Shown piece by piece: positions 24,154-34,938 of a DNA stretch of 64,000 nt (the first letter of the stretch is position 1; every line of letters starts with the position of its first letter). A program made the translations under genes and the position numbers. The DNA is from Plectrocnemia conspersa (taxonomy: Eukaryota > Arthropoda > Insecta > Trichoptera > Polycentropodidae). The notes under the pieces are model-generated. The model was given only the letters and a program-made list of their open reading frames with translations, searched no databases and had not been told where the DNA came from. The DNA lies in the NCBI GenBank assembly GCA_009617715.1, contig VTFK01000092.1, positions 868,001 to 932,000 on the forward strand. Direction: 5' to 3'.

Positions 24154-26529
24154 CAGTGGTTCTTAACCTTTTCAAAGTCACGGTGCACTTTTGATCATGG
24201 GAAAAAGTGGCGGTGCACTAGAATTTAGAGGTCGAAAAAAATATGTGGACATAATTTTTATTACATATTTTAAAAAAATAATAGTTACATACAAAATTAC
24301 ATACAAATTTTTTACATATTTTTTTAAATTAAATTATATAAAAAAGTTTAGTATTGAAAATAAATTTAGTTAGTTAATTTTGCCCTAGAACCAATTTTTA
24401 ATTACGTGTTTTATTAAAAATATTTGTATTAATATTTAAAGGTGCTCTTTGGGTGGCAAATCTAAGTGGTGCATTTTCCCCCCTTTGTTTACCCAAAATA
24501 ACGTTCCTGCTTAACATAATGGAATTTATATGATCAATCAAAAATGAATTAATGTGATACCTGAGCTTGTTGGCTTTTGCAGATATTAGAAATATTAGGT
24601 CGAATATTTTATGTAGTTACCCTGAATTCTTCGTTTACATTTTTTTCTGTCTTTCTCGTTTTATAGTTTTCATATTAGTTGTTGTTAAGAAACCAAGCTC
24701 ACACAAATATGATGTTGAAAACTGTAACAAAATTTTCAGTGCCTTCATGTAAAGAACTGAATATTCCTCTTGGACAGTAATCCAAAAATTCTTCATAGTT
24801 ATTTCGGAAAATTTAATTTTTAGACAATGAGACTAATTTGATGATTTCGTATCCGGTCATAATTTTCTATATTTAAGAATAGAAAATAATGTGCAATCTT
24901 TTCTTCCAATGAAGGTAAATGTTCTAATATTGCGGAAATAACTCCCTTGGGAATGTTTTCGTTAAGTGAAGGAAACATATCTACTTTTTTTTCTATTATT
25001 CGATTTTTCGAAAGAGTTATTTTTTTCGAAATCCTGTCAATTTGTCAATGGATGTCATGAATTTTTCGTTTTTTCCTTGAATGCTTGTGTTAATGTTATT
25101 TAATTAATTTAAAATATCTGCTAAATAAGCCACTTTAGCATACCAATCATTATTCTGAAGACATTTTACAAAATCATCCATACCTTCATTTCGAAAAAAG
25201 ATTAAAAATTTATTCTTAAGTTCTATCGGGATAAAACTTTACCCTTAGATAAACATCTGACTTCAGTGTGAAAAATCAAACACTCGAACATAGCTTCCAT
25301 AGAAATGCAACGTTTTTTAAACATGCGTGTTTTTAAAGGTCTTGATTTTATGAAATTCACTATATTTACAACTTGATCTAGTACAGATTTTAGTGCTGCT
25401 GGTAATGTTTTCGAAACTAAAGATTCTCTATGTAAAAAACAGTGAGTAGATATAATATTAGGTTTTCTTGTCTTTGCAAGGGCTACAAATCCTTTAAATG
25501 AGCCTACCATTGAAGGAGCACCATCCATACAAATTCCAACACATAACTCCCATGATATTTTAAATTGTTCTAAATATAAATAGATAAGATCAAAAACATC
25601 TTGTCCTGTCGTATGCTCCTTAAGTTCTTTGCAGCATAGATATTGATTCACTATTTTGTTTTGATTTATGAAACGAACGAATCCTACTATTTGTGCCTTA
25701 CCGCTAATGTCAGTAGATTCGTCGACTTGTAAAACAAAATATCACTTGGAAAGTTTATCGTTAACTGTTTTCTCAATATCATCCGACATATTTAATTATT
25801 ATTTTTTATTGCATCGTTTGAAAGAGGAATTTTCATAATTTTCTTCTTGCTTCATCACCAAACATAATTTTTCCTATTTCACAATATGCAAGTAAAATTA
25901 GAGACTGCTATAGTATGTGGTTTTAATTGTACAGCAATCAATTCAGCAATCTTGTATGAAGCCAGTTGTGCCTTATCGGAAATTTTAACAGTTTTTTCAA
26001 AATATTTCGCTTGCTTATTTTGCGTGCTTAACAATCTTTTAAAGTAATCTTTACTTTTTGATGCAAGATCGGCGTGCTTCGTAGTGAAGTGGCGATTTAA
26101 CTTGTCAGTATACATCGCGCTATTGGACAGTTTTTCTCCACATACAACACATAGTGGAATGTGATATCCTTCTTCATTGATGCTAGTAAAACTGAAACGT
26201 AAATATTCTTCAGAATACTGTCCATTATTTTTTTTTATTTTACTGGATATATTTTCTTTTGTATGAGAAGTATGATGTCTAGTAACATCGTCACTACTTC
26301 TTCCACTTGTACTCCCAGTGTCATTAATATTTTGGTCTGATTCACAATTTCGTTTGGTAATAAATTTATCCATTGTGGGGTATCACGACTCTAATAAAAT
26401 ATAAATTGATTGAAACATTAATATTTTACTATTTTGCGGAATTTTTGTTTTTACCAATTTTCTCACGGTGCACTTGCAATAAGTTCACGGTGCACTGGTG
26501 CACCGCGGTGCACCGGTTAAGAACCACTG
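24154..26529 (-). mobile_element. hAT transposon with 8-bp target duplication
   Basis: Terminal inverted repeats CAGTGGTTCTTAACC at 24154 and GGTTAAGAACCACTG ending at 26529, flanked by identical 8-bp ACTTAGAG (24146-24153 and 26530-26537). Subterminal ACGGTGCAC motifs repeat at both ends. Length 2,376 bp. It encodes a near-complete but interrupted ZBED5-like transposase on the minus strand and sits inside an older MITE. Confidence 0.95.
24530..26373 (-). pseudogene. hAT transposase (BED finger, ZBED5-like), broken
   Basis: 26373-25879 encodes MDKFITKRNCES and a BED-type zinc finger (LCVVCGEKL, then LNRHFTTKHADL). Next come VDESTDISGKAQ (first catalytic Asp) and CKELKEHTTGQDVF, then ICMDGAPSMVGSFKGF (second Asp region) and ISTHCFLHRESL (CxxH) within 25651-25223. 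After frameshifts and stops it continues through AYLADILN, SIQGKNEKF and, near 24580, IRPNISNICKSQQAQVSH, the C-terminal dimerisation end. All domains are present in order, but the frame is broken several times. Confidence 0.9.
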
Positions 26530-27409
26530 ACTTAGAGACTCTAGATATGTAAATATTACATACATTAATACATAATAAAAAATATAATTTTAATTATACT
26601 AAAATTAAAGTTATTATCATTATTGAAAATGTATGAAGAGATCAAGGTATATATACGTATGTATATATTATTATTAATAAATGTCATTTAAATTTAGAAT
26701 TTACTTTAAACGCTATATAAATTTAACTTTTCTTCTATAATATCTACCGAGCTCAGTCAGACAGATCCGAGCTCGTCCATTTTGCGTCTGTGGCCAAGCC
26801 CGGACAAATCCGTCAGATGTCCGACGGGCAGATCCGTACGTGTATGCTTAGCTAATTGACATTTGAAAAGCAAATTAATTTAACTTTTATTAGATGAATA
26901 TGATTGTAATTGATTTTTTACGGTTATTAAATAAAATCGACACAAATTAAACGGTGATTCTCAAACTTTTTTCTTATTATTAAATTATACAACTTATTTG
27001 AAAAGCGAATCATTTTATAATTTAACTTTTATTAGATGTAAATTATTTTAATTGAATGTTTACGATTATTTAAAAATCGTAATCGTAACATTTTTTATTT
27101 CATTAAATTCTAAAAGGCATTTGAAAAGCGAATTTCATTAAAGTTTCAAATTCGATTGATTAGTAGTTTTATTATTTGACTAAAACTTGTGTGTATGCTT
27201 ATATATTTAAAATTTTAGATTATTTTTAAAATGTCACTCACCAGAAACAAGCGCCTCATATTTTTGTACATGGTAGACAAATTGTTCACTTTTTACATCT
27301 AAATATAGTAGCTCATAACGATAAATATATTGTGTGTATAAACACAAAGTTTAGCTATAAACACTATTATAAACACTAATTTTAATTATACGCTGCATCT
27401 GAACTTTGT

Positions 27410-27570
27410 TTATATTTAGAGCACAAATAGTTGTATTTATTTTTTAAATGATATGCTGAGAAACACTCTCCAATGTGCAAAGGAACTTGACATTCTTTGC
27501 ACATGTAAATTGTTTCTTTTCAAAGTTTGTGTGCAGCACAAACTTTACACTTTCTTCTCATACGTTTGCT
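27410..27570 (-). pseudogene. piggyBac transposase C-terminal zinc-binding tail
   Basis: On the minus strand: KRMRRKCKVCAAHKL, a stop, then YMCKECQVPLHIGECFSAYH and KNKY. The CxxC, CxxC, PLH, CF and YH pattern is the cysteine-rich tail of piggyBac (PGBD-type) transposases. One stop interrupts it and the catalytic part is not nearby. Confidence 0.7.
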
Positions 27571-28964
27571 TGAAATGCATTAAGCACAATTTTAGTTTAA
27601 AATTAATTGAAATGGTTAAATATTTATTATAGTCACTTTATAATACACAATAATTAAAAACATTAAAAGGCTTATTATTATAAAAAATATAAACGAAAAC
27701 ACTTATTTAAGAAAAATTTAACGAAACAGTTTACACGCCCGTTGACGACAGTTGTCGCAAAACTACTGATTTTTAAATATTTACTAAATGCATCCAGACA
27801 AGTTCAAGGTTATGTTTCATGAATAATAAACCATAAGGATTAAAAATACAAAATGTCATGCACCTCAGTTCGCAAAAAACTATTTTTTATCAAAGGTTGA
27901 CAATTTGTCTATTTTTAATATATCTATCTCTAATTCGAATTTTTTTAATGCAAGTTCGTTTGTTTATTTTTAGAATATCTATCTCTTATTTGATTTATTT
28001 TAATGAGAGAGTGACCCGAAGGTCATCTTTGTAATAATGTTGACCTTCTAAAAGTATAATGTCGATGTATATGAAAAATATTATTTAAATCTCATTTACA
28101 CTAGCTAAATTTACGAAATTTTCAAATGACGTTCTTCCGTAAAAATAGTGAAAAAAAAAATTTGAACCCATCAAAAAAATTGCAATAATAAGATTAACTG
28201 ATTTACTATTTTTAGCGACTCTTGGATGGTCAATATTTATTTTGTCTTGCTTCCTAGACATGTCTAGCCAAGTGTGACCGGATGATCTCGTCATACGTTT
28301 TCCGTCATACCGACTCCTGTCTCCGTGTCAATGTCGTCTTCTCTGAAACAATAGGCAATACGGGAGGAATACATTATCATCTATTTCACTAGTCCGTCCG
28401 GCTCTCCTGCATTTTGATACGACTGACAGGAGTCGTCAACTAACTGTTAAAAAATCCCACGAGATAATATCGTCATTCGACATTCGAGGCGCAACATGCC
28501 AACAATGCTCACTTATACAAATGATGGGGTCAAATAGCGAATCGTGGTGTTTAAAACATGTCAATCACTCGATTCAGACGCGTATAAGGTCTCGAAGATA
28601 ATTTCAGGTGTTATCACATTATGAGTTTAATTGGCTTATGCAATGAAATATTTATACGGTGTCTGCAAATGATGAAAACTATCTTGTTTATTTGTATCAC
28701 TAAATTTGTGCCTATTCCATAATGCACGAATAATTTTGGTGTTCATCTTTAAAAATTTAATAATGCATACTTTGCGTGTGTCGTTGATAAATTCCGTGGT
28801 TGCAACTTTTATGCAAAAAATTTTAGTTATTCGACGATTCTTCTAAAGTAATTATTGCGACTCATAAGAAGATCAATATTATTAGGTGTCTTGACTGGAA
28901 TGGAGATTTTGTATATATTTTGCCAAAATTTGCGATAAAGAATCGAAAATACTTGTATCACTTT
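27571..28964. other. Gene-free
   Basis: No exon or delimited element. About 28290-28620 is GC-richer and unique-looking. Confidence 0.5.
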
Positions 28965-29195
28965 AGCGATCCAAATAATACGCTAGTTCGTAACGTCCTC
29001 TAATATGGCTCCATTGTATGGAATACTCCATGTTGTTGTAGCGAATTCAAAGAAAAATTCTGGGATCTTCCCAAATTTACTCCCCTTGAGTCACGTCTAA
29101 CTTATAGAGGACTAAAGATGATTCATAACATATCGATATTTAAAAATAAATTTTAAACAGCTGAATTATCAACTGCTCATTAATAAATATTTCTT
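28965..29195 (+). pseudogene. Non-LTR (jockey-like) ORF2 C-terminal fragment
   Basis: TLVRNVL, a stop, then YGSIVWNTP resembles the post-RT motif SLVRSxLEYGSxVWNP. It is followed after about 15 codons by FTPLESRLTYRGLKMIHNI, the usual next block. Broken and short. Confidence 0.55.
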
Positions 29196-31159
29196 TTGTC
29201 TCTGCGATTATATTTTAGTTTATTTTTCATGACAATGCTTTTAACATATTGATCCTTGCTTATTCACGTTCCTGACCTACTGAAGTAGCTTTATTGTGGC
29301 GTACACCTATTAAATTGGGTTAAGTCGGCTGTTATGCTACATAACTTTTACATACGTGATTTATTGCCAATTAGGCTAGGCTATCTGTTGATTGTTTCAT
29401 CGTGTACTATATGTACTAGCAATATAATAATATAAAAATAAATTGCTTATTTTTCTGCCTCAGGAATGCTAAACCGATTTTTCTTATTCGTTAAAATATA
29501 TTAAATTTGAATATAATGATCATTGTCAATTATAAAGTTTTATGAGTACGTTGCTATTGTTATATTGTATGGTTATGTTAAGTGATCATAAAGTTTTTCC
29601 ATTTGATGTAAATTATAGTAATTCAAAGCATACATATTCCAAAGTACATTGTCCGACAGATTAGCATGGAACCATTCCGCAGATTCTACCCAATTGAGCG
29701 AATCCAAAGGATTGGACGTCGACCCAAATTACTAGAATTGCCACCGATATTCCAAGGATATTCTATGAAATATTTTTCTCTTCAATAAAATTCGCATTCT
29801 CTTCGCGATTGTGAATGCGTTTTTAAGCGAACAAGAATGCTACAATGGCGTCGTGCGAGTATTATGCTAATCGGTTATTAGAAACGATTCACGATACCGA
29901 ATGTGAATCGTATCATAATTCATTAACATTAGCCAATAATTAGTAATAATAAATAATAAAAATCGCATTCACGCGCTTTATTAAGTAACGAACGAGTAGC
30001 GCAGCGATTGCAATGGGTTATCTAGGACGAGTGTTAATTGTTCGTTTTAAGTTTAAAGTTTGTCGGTTGTGAAACATTTGCTATTGAGATGCATGCTAAT
30101 TTACGGTTCGATGTTATAAATTAATGTAATAAATACGAGTTCATGCTATCTGCTTGTGCAAGATACATTATAATATTTCATATTAAAATGAATTTCTTAA
30201 TCGAGAAGAATGTATACTTTAAGGTCATAATCTGCTCCACCATGGAGAAAAATTTACATCATTCCCTTGGATTTTGATAAAACAATTACCGCAGAATATA
30301 AGACTGGCCAAAAAAGTACATGTGATACGCTTGACTTTGGCTTCAAAGCGATTTTGATGCCGTGTTTAGACTTGGCCGCCTTGACAGTTTTAATTCGCGA
30401 GAATGTTATTTGAATATTTGTACGACACATATACGATTATTTACCAACGCTTTCTACTAATAACATCGTATATCTTAGACTTAGATGTAAGTAAGGATAG
30501 CTCTAGAATCTCAGTATTAACTGTATCCAGGCTCTGTTATTGGTCCATCTTTCAGTGTTTTTCATATAGTAAACTAACGTAGATATCATATCTTATATTA
30601 TATCATATTCGATTACGAGAGAGCTGACTAAAAAAGGTTTAGAATCTATGTAGAAAATCACGCACATTACAAACAGTAAATATACACAGCACAAATCATT
30701 AATAAATAATATATTACAAAAATAAATGTAGCGCTGAGACGATTTTTCAATTAAGGCTCCACAAAAGTCTGTACGCTATCGTGGTGCAAAATTTATATTC
30801 TCAACAATTTATTACTTGATTTATTTGACTACTTGTTTGCATTAGCATATTTTAATAATCTATTTTAACACTTTTCTATTTTTAAAATTTGAAATGCCAC
30901 CACCTGCACCCTCCCCCCCTAAATGACGTCTCTGCGTTCAGAAATCATAGTCAGTATGTTTCATTATATAATAAGCCCTTCATACACTTTTCAACTAGTT
31001 CATTGTTTTATTATTTACACACACACTACGTGGTTCTTTACGAGCACACCCTCGAAAAAATTGCCATATTAAAGCTAGGCGTAAACAATGACCACTGCAG
31101 TATTTAGGCATTAATTGCCGTAACCGAAATTCCTATAAATAATAAGTATTGTGCTTAAA
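29196..31159. other. Gene-free with unique-looking islands
   Basis: The hairpin ACGATTCAC/GTGAATCGT at about 29883-29910 lies in GC-richer DNA (29640-30110). A right MITE end (CCCCCCCTAAATGACGTCTCTG type) lies at about 30920-30938. No coding exon. Confidence 0.5.
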
Positions 31160-31196
31160 CATTGTATTTATTTATTTATTTATTAAAATTATAACC

Positions 31197-31232
31197 ATCG
31201 TGACCTGACAGGCAAACCTAATGCGTCACGAT
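31197..31232 (-). repeat. 3' terminal hairpin of the non-LTR element (copy 1)
   Basis: Arms ATCGTGAC (31197-31204) and GTCACGAT (31225-31232) pair perfectly around a 20-nt loop holding CTGACAGGC and AATGC. It lies just before the element's (AAAT)n tail. See copy 2 at 61584. Confidence 0.8.
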
Positions 31233-31296
31233 AGTCAAAAGTACTAATACATCATAATACATACAAATATAAACAAGACAAAACAACAGACACAAA

Positions 31297-32800
31297 TCAC
31301 CTCAACAGGTGTGCATTGTCCCATACGAATTGAACCAAAACTCCATAAGTGCAAGAGAAAATGTCAATATTACTATGGACAGAATTGAGCAGATAAATGG
31401 CCTTGGCCAGAGAAGAGTTGGCAAGTGCTCCAGTTCTACACTTAACAGGCAAGAATAGTGGACGCGACCGAGAACTATATCCACCTTCAGGAGCCCACAT
31501 TTGAAGCTGCTCGAGCACTGAAGGATTGTCTACGATGCCCTTGAGCAATTTCCAGAAGTGTTTAATTACATAAACACTTCTGCGAGTCGACAAAGAAACG
31601 TATCCCAGGGCTCCCAAAATAAAAGCACTGGGAAACAAGAACGGATAATACCCGTATTCCTTCAAGTATAAATATCGAAGAAATTTACGCTGTAATTTTT
31701 TTTCCAGCTTCAATTCATTACATTGATTCATTACGCCTGGGATCCAAATGATGGAGCTAGTTTCTAGTATGCTGCGGACTAGAGTATCATAAAGAGTGCG
31801 CAATACTAAGTATTCCTGAAGTAACGCGCATTTCTCAAGATAAAACCGAGCATTTTTAAGGATTTGCTATGAGTCTCTGCAATGTGCTGGCTAAATTTCC
31901 AACGTTCTTCGAAAGTCACTCCTAAATCCTTAGTTGAAGAAAACCTTTCCAGAAAATATCCGCCTAGATGGTATGAATATTTTGCCGGCGTTAACGACCT
32001 TGAAAATGAAATTGTGTGACATTTCTTTTACACTGAAAGGCAATTGGTTATAGCAAGCCCATTTCCATATAGAGTTGAGATCCTCCTGTAGGTCGAGGGA
32101 ATCAGAAATCGAATGCATTTTCTTGTAAATTTTCAAGTCATCTGCATATATAAAAAAAAATCTGAATGCTCTATTGCTGTTTCTATGTCATTAATGAACA
32201 ATAAAACAACAATGGACCCAAATTGGATCCTTTGAGGTACTCCAGTAGGGGTCTTATATCGTTCTGAAAAGGAGTTATTTTACTTGACGAATTGATATCT
32301 ATTGGTCAAGTAATTTGAGAATAGATTTATGAGATCTTCAGAAAACCCGAAATTAGATAACTTTTTTTTACAAGTAAAGCATGGTTAACTTTAGCAAATG
32401 CTTTTTCAAAATCTGTGTATACGACGTCCACTTGTACACCAGAGTCCAATGATTTTGAAACATAGTTAGACAAAACCATTAGATTAGTGACAGTGGATCA
32501 AGATTTACGGAAACCATGCTGTTGGTCGAGAGAAGCATACACCTGCAATGATTAAAAATGTATTTATGCAAAACAATTTCAAATAATTTTGCAGGTGATG
32601 AGATCAAAGCTATTGGCCTGTAATTGTCAATCTGAGATTTGGGACCCTTTTTATGAATCGGAGTGACTTTTGAACATTTCCACAATTCTGGAAAACAAGA
32701 GGATCTCAAAATTAAATTAAATATAAATTTTAGAGGCTGTAAAATACCAGACTTGCATCCTTTCAGAATGTAGTCTGGAATAAAATCTGGTCCCGAGGTA
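31297..32800 (-). pseudogene. Reverse transcriptase ORF2 remnants
   Basis: In order on the minus strand: FPELWKCSKVTPIHKKGPKS and DNYRPIALISSPAKLFE (32709-32479), a GVPQ-like block near 32230, YADDLKIYKKMH (catalytic YADD, about 32130, with a frameshift just before) followed by SLDLQEDLNSIWKWACYNQL. Then comes a 168-residue open segment (31803-31297) with LVRSILETSSIIWIPG, RRSVYVIKHFWKLLKGIVDN and a final DNAHLLR. At least three frame breaks. Confidence 0.88.
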
Positions 32801-32880
32801 AAAATGGAGTTTAGTCTGCTAAATCCATATTTAGCAGACTAAAGTATTGTAGTATCGTCAAGAAAAAGCATTATTTTACT

Positions 32881-33789
32881 CAACACGTAGTACCTATTCG
32901 TGATTTTTTGTGATCATCAAAGAGCGATTCGTTTATAGAGAGAGTCACCTGTGAGCAATAATCATGCTTTTAACATTGCTAATTATTTATGCAACGTCAA
33001 AAACAGAATATGGCTATTATTTTATTACGTAATTATAGTAATGTTTTTACCGTTGAAATGTCTTTTTATCTGCTGAAAATATTTGGGTGTTTTTCAATTC
33101 GCGACATTTTTCACCGGATTTTTTTTACATTTCATTTAACGAGAATATAATATATTTATAATTTTATGTGTAACTTAACATATCAATATTTGTAAATATA
33201 TACTTATTGATTTCGCCGAAAATTATATTTGCCTATATATACAATGCAATGCAAACAGCTTGTCTTGTGAATTATGTGCGATTTCTATTCCAAGTATGTT
33301 TATTCTGAGAAATATGCTAATTATAATAAAAAAAAATACGCAGAACTGCATCGCATTGACTTAAAATTAAAATCGTGTTTAATATAAAATTCAACATTTT
33401 AATGTATATGAAATTATGCAAAATGAAAAGAAAACTTCTATAATAAAATTAAAAAATCGATCAAGTAGTTTTTACGGAATCGCAAACATAATATTTTGTA
33501 ACATATACTCGATAGATTTTCATCCAAATATATATGATAGTGTACCCGATTCTCTTTTTGAATGGTCCAAGAAGATGGACTTATTTTTTTTACATTAACA
33601 CAGTTACAAAAAAATATATATTTTGAGTTGATTTTAATAATTAGAATTAAATATTTTGAGTAATGGAATCCCCCATTTTCATATGGGCATCCTATATTTT
33701 TTACACGGTAGCCTCTAGAATGTGCAAAAAGAGATTTTGAGGTAAATGGTTAAAAATATATTTTTTCTGAAACAAATTTTAATATAAAT
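32881..33789. other. Gene-free, AT-rich
   Basis: Nothing recognised; a chance open frame lies at 33416-33598. Confidence 0.55.
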
Positions 33790-34080
33790 GAAAATTAGTT
33801 GTGACGAGGTAAACATAATCAACAACATTTAATAAACAGTGAAACACAGATTAAAATCAAAATCTATAAATTAATTACATCTATTTTAATCATTTTATTG
33901 GTGTCTTGATTTTATTTAAAATAATTCATCAGTGAGATTATAAAAATCAAGAAAACCATAATGTATTATGATCAATCGATAATTTTGTAATAATCAATAT
34001 TTCCATGGTCCATATGGGATTTGAATCCAGGTTTTTCAGATATTAGTTACCGACCTATACGACTGGTCTGTCTTGCTAGG
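33790..34080 (+). repeat. Dispersed repeat pair, copy B, with tRNA-like segment
   Basis: Second copy of the 7.56-kb repeat. Its right part reads, on the minus strand, TATAGGTCGGTAAC then GGATTCAAATCCC 23 bases later, loosely like box A and box B of a tRNA-derived SINE. The cloverleaf does not fold well, so the SINE call is weak. Confidence 0.4.
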
Positions 34081-34439
34081 CAATATTATAAAATAAACGC
34101 AATTATTATTGCCATCTATCGTCTCATATATGAACTATTAAATCAATGGATTTATTTTTTAATATTCCAAAGGTGTTTGTAGCGACATCTATGATCGTTG
34201 CTAAAAAGCTTATAAATTATTTTATACCGTTATAATCGACAAATATCTCTAATCAATATAAATTATATTTTTTAATCATAAATAAAATATTAAAATTAAG
34301 CAATCATATTTTTATCAAACAAAGCAAAAATGTTGTTAAAAATATATTCATATCGTTAATAACTGTTAATTTATTTACTCATACTAAAACGCAGTTATTT
34401 AATTCTATATCCAATTATTTGTTCCTTCGAATGCCTTAA

Positions 34440-34700
34440 TTTACACTTTGCATGAAAATGGAGCGCAGCCTCCCGCCGGATCGATATTCGACAAGGGAGG
34501 GACACGGGAGGATCCCCTCCCATATGAAAAGCTCAAACGAGAAAACCTCCGCCACGTAGCGAGGTTTTCCACACAGGACCTTCCGTTATCTATCAAAAAA
34601 TGTCCAGGTATTCCGTTTTCTACCACTTGTTGACCATAACTATCCAACGTGTAATATAATACGATATTTTCCCATGAATTTTCCATTGGGTGTTGATACT
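34440..34700 (+). promoter_or_regulatory. GC-richer patch just upstream of Nmdar1
   Basis: It contains a perfect hairpin GAAAACCTC/GAGGTTTTC (about 34541-34569). Open frames of 60-80 codons exist on both strands here but none is recognised. The position suggests 5' UTR, a missing first exon or promoter DNA of Nmdar1. Confidence 0.3.
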
Positions 34701-34782
34701 TGATATTTAGGGAGAGACCCGCCCACTAATTTCTAATAGTGAATTTTTCATTACGCGTCGTTATTATGATACATATATTTTT

Positions 34783-34938
34783 ATGGTGATTGTATCTATA
34801 CTTTTTTATTGCAGAAAACAAACATGGACATTTTTATTGTTAACTATAACCCTTTGCGATGCCAACCCCAACTACTACAATATCGGCGGAGTATTATCCA
34901 ACAACGAATCTCAGTTTTATTTTAAAGAAACAATAGCT
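34783..34938 (+). CDS. Nmdar1: Nmdar1 exon 1 (signal peptide and start of mature protein)
   Basis: Encodes residues 1-52. A hydrophobic run [11 protein letters not shown] followed by DANPN looks like a signal peptide and cleavage zone; [10 protein letters not shown] is the family's mature N-terminus. It ends in phase 0 at GTAAGT. If the acceptor ending at 34814 is used, coding starts at 34815 and the initiator Met lies upstream in an exon I did not find. Confidence 0.82.

Larger units (their letters stand above)
23819..26852. mobile_element. Harbinger-like MITE, split by the hAT element
   Basis: Imperfect terminal inverted repeats: GCTGGCCACACACGGGCGG at the left and, on the other strand, GCTAAGCATACACGTACGG at the right, each flanked by TAA (23816-23818, 26853-26855). 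Both ends continue into GGATCTGCCCG and GGATTTGTCCG in inverted orientation. Without the hAT insert it is about 650 bp with no coding capacity. The family call (3-bp TAA duplication) is inference. Confidence 0.75.
23030..27165. repeat. Degenerate ~141-bp tandem array, interrupted by the nested transposons
   Basis: The marker GTTTACGATTATTTAAAAAA followed by GATTCTCAAAC recurs at about 23191, 23332, 23458, 23599 and 23744 and, after the insert, at 26914 and 27058 (spacings 141, 126, 141, 145 and 144). Removing the 3,034-bp MITE and its TAA duplication leaves 133 bp between the two flanking units, so the insert landed within one unit. Divergence between units suggests an old array. Confidence 0.85.
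31160..32880 (-). mobile_element. Jockey-like non-LTR retrotransposon, 5'-truncated
   Basis: The minus strand carries a reverse transcriptase in pieces, a C-terminal ORF ending at 31297, a 3' UTR with a terminal hairpin (31197-31232) and a simple (AAAT)n tail (31165-31184). Truncation at the 5' side and the short-repeat tail are typical of target-primed insertion. No endonuclease domain was seen. Confidence 0.85.

Noticed and set aside
34019..34060. tRNA gene on the minus strand
   Set aside because: Box A/B-like words are present but acceptor and T-arm pairing fail; at best a SINE head.
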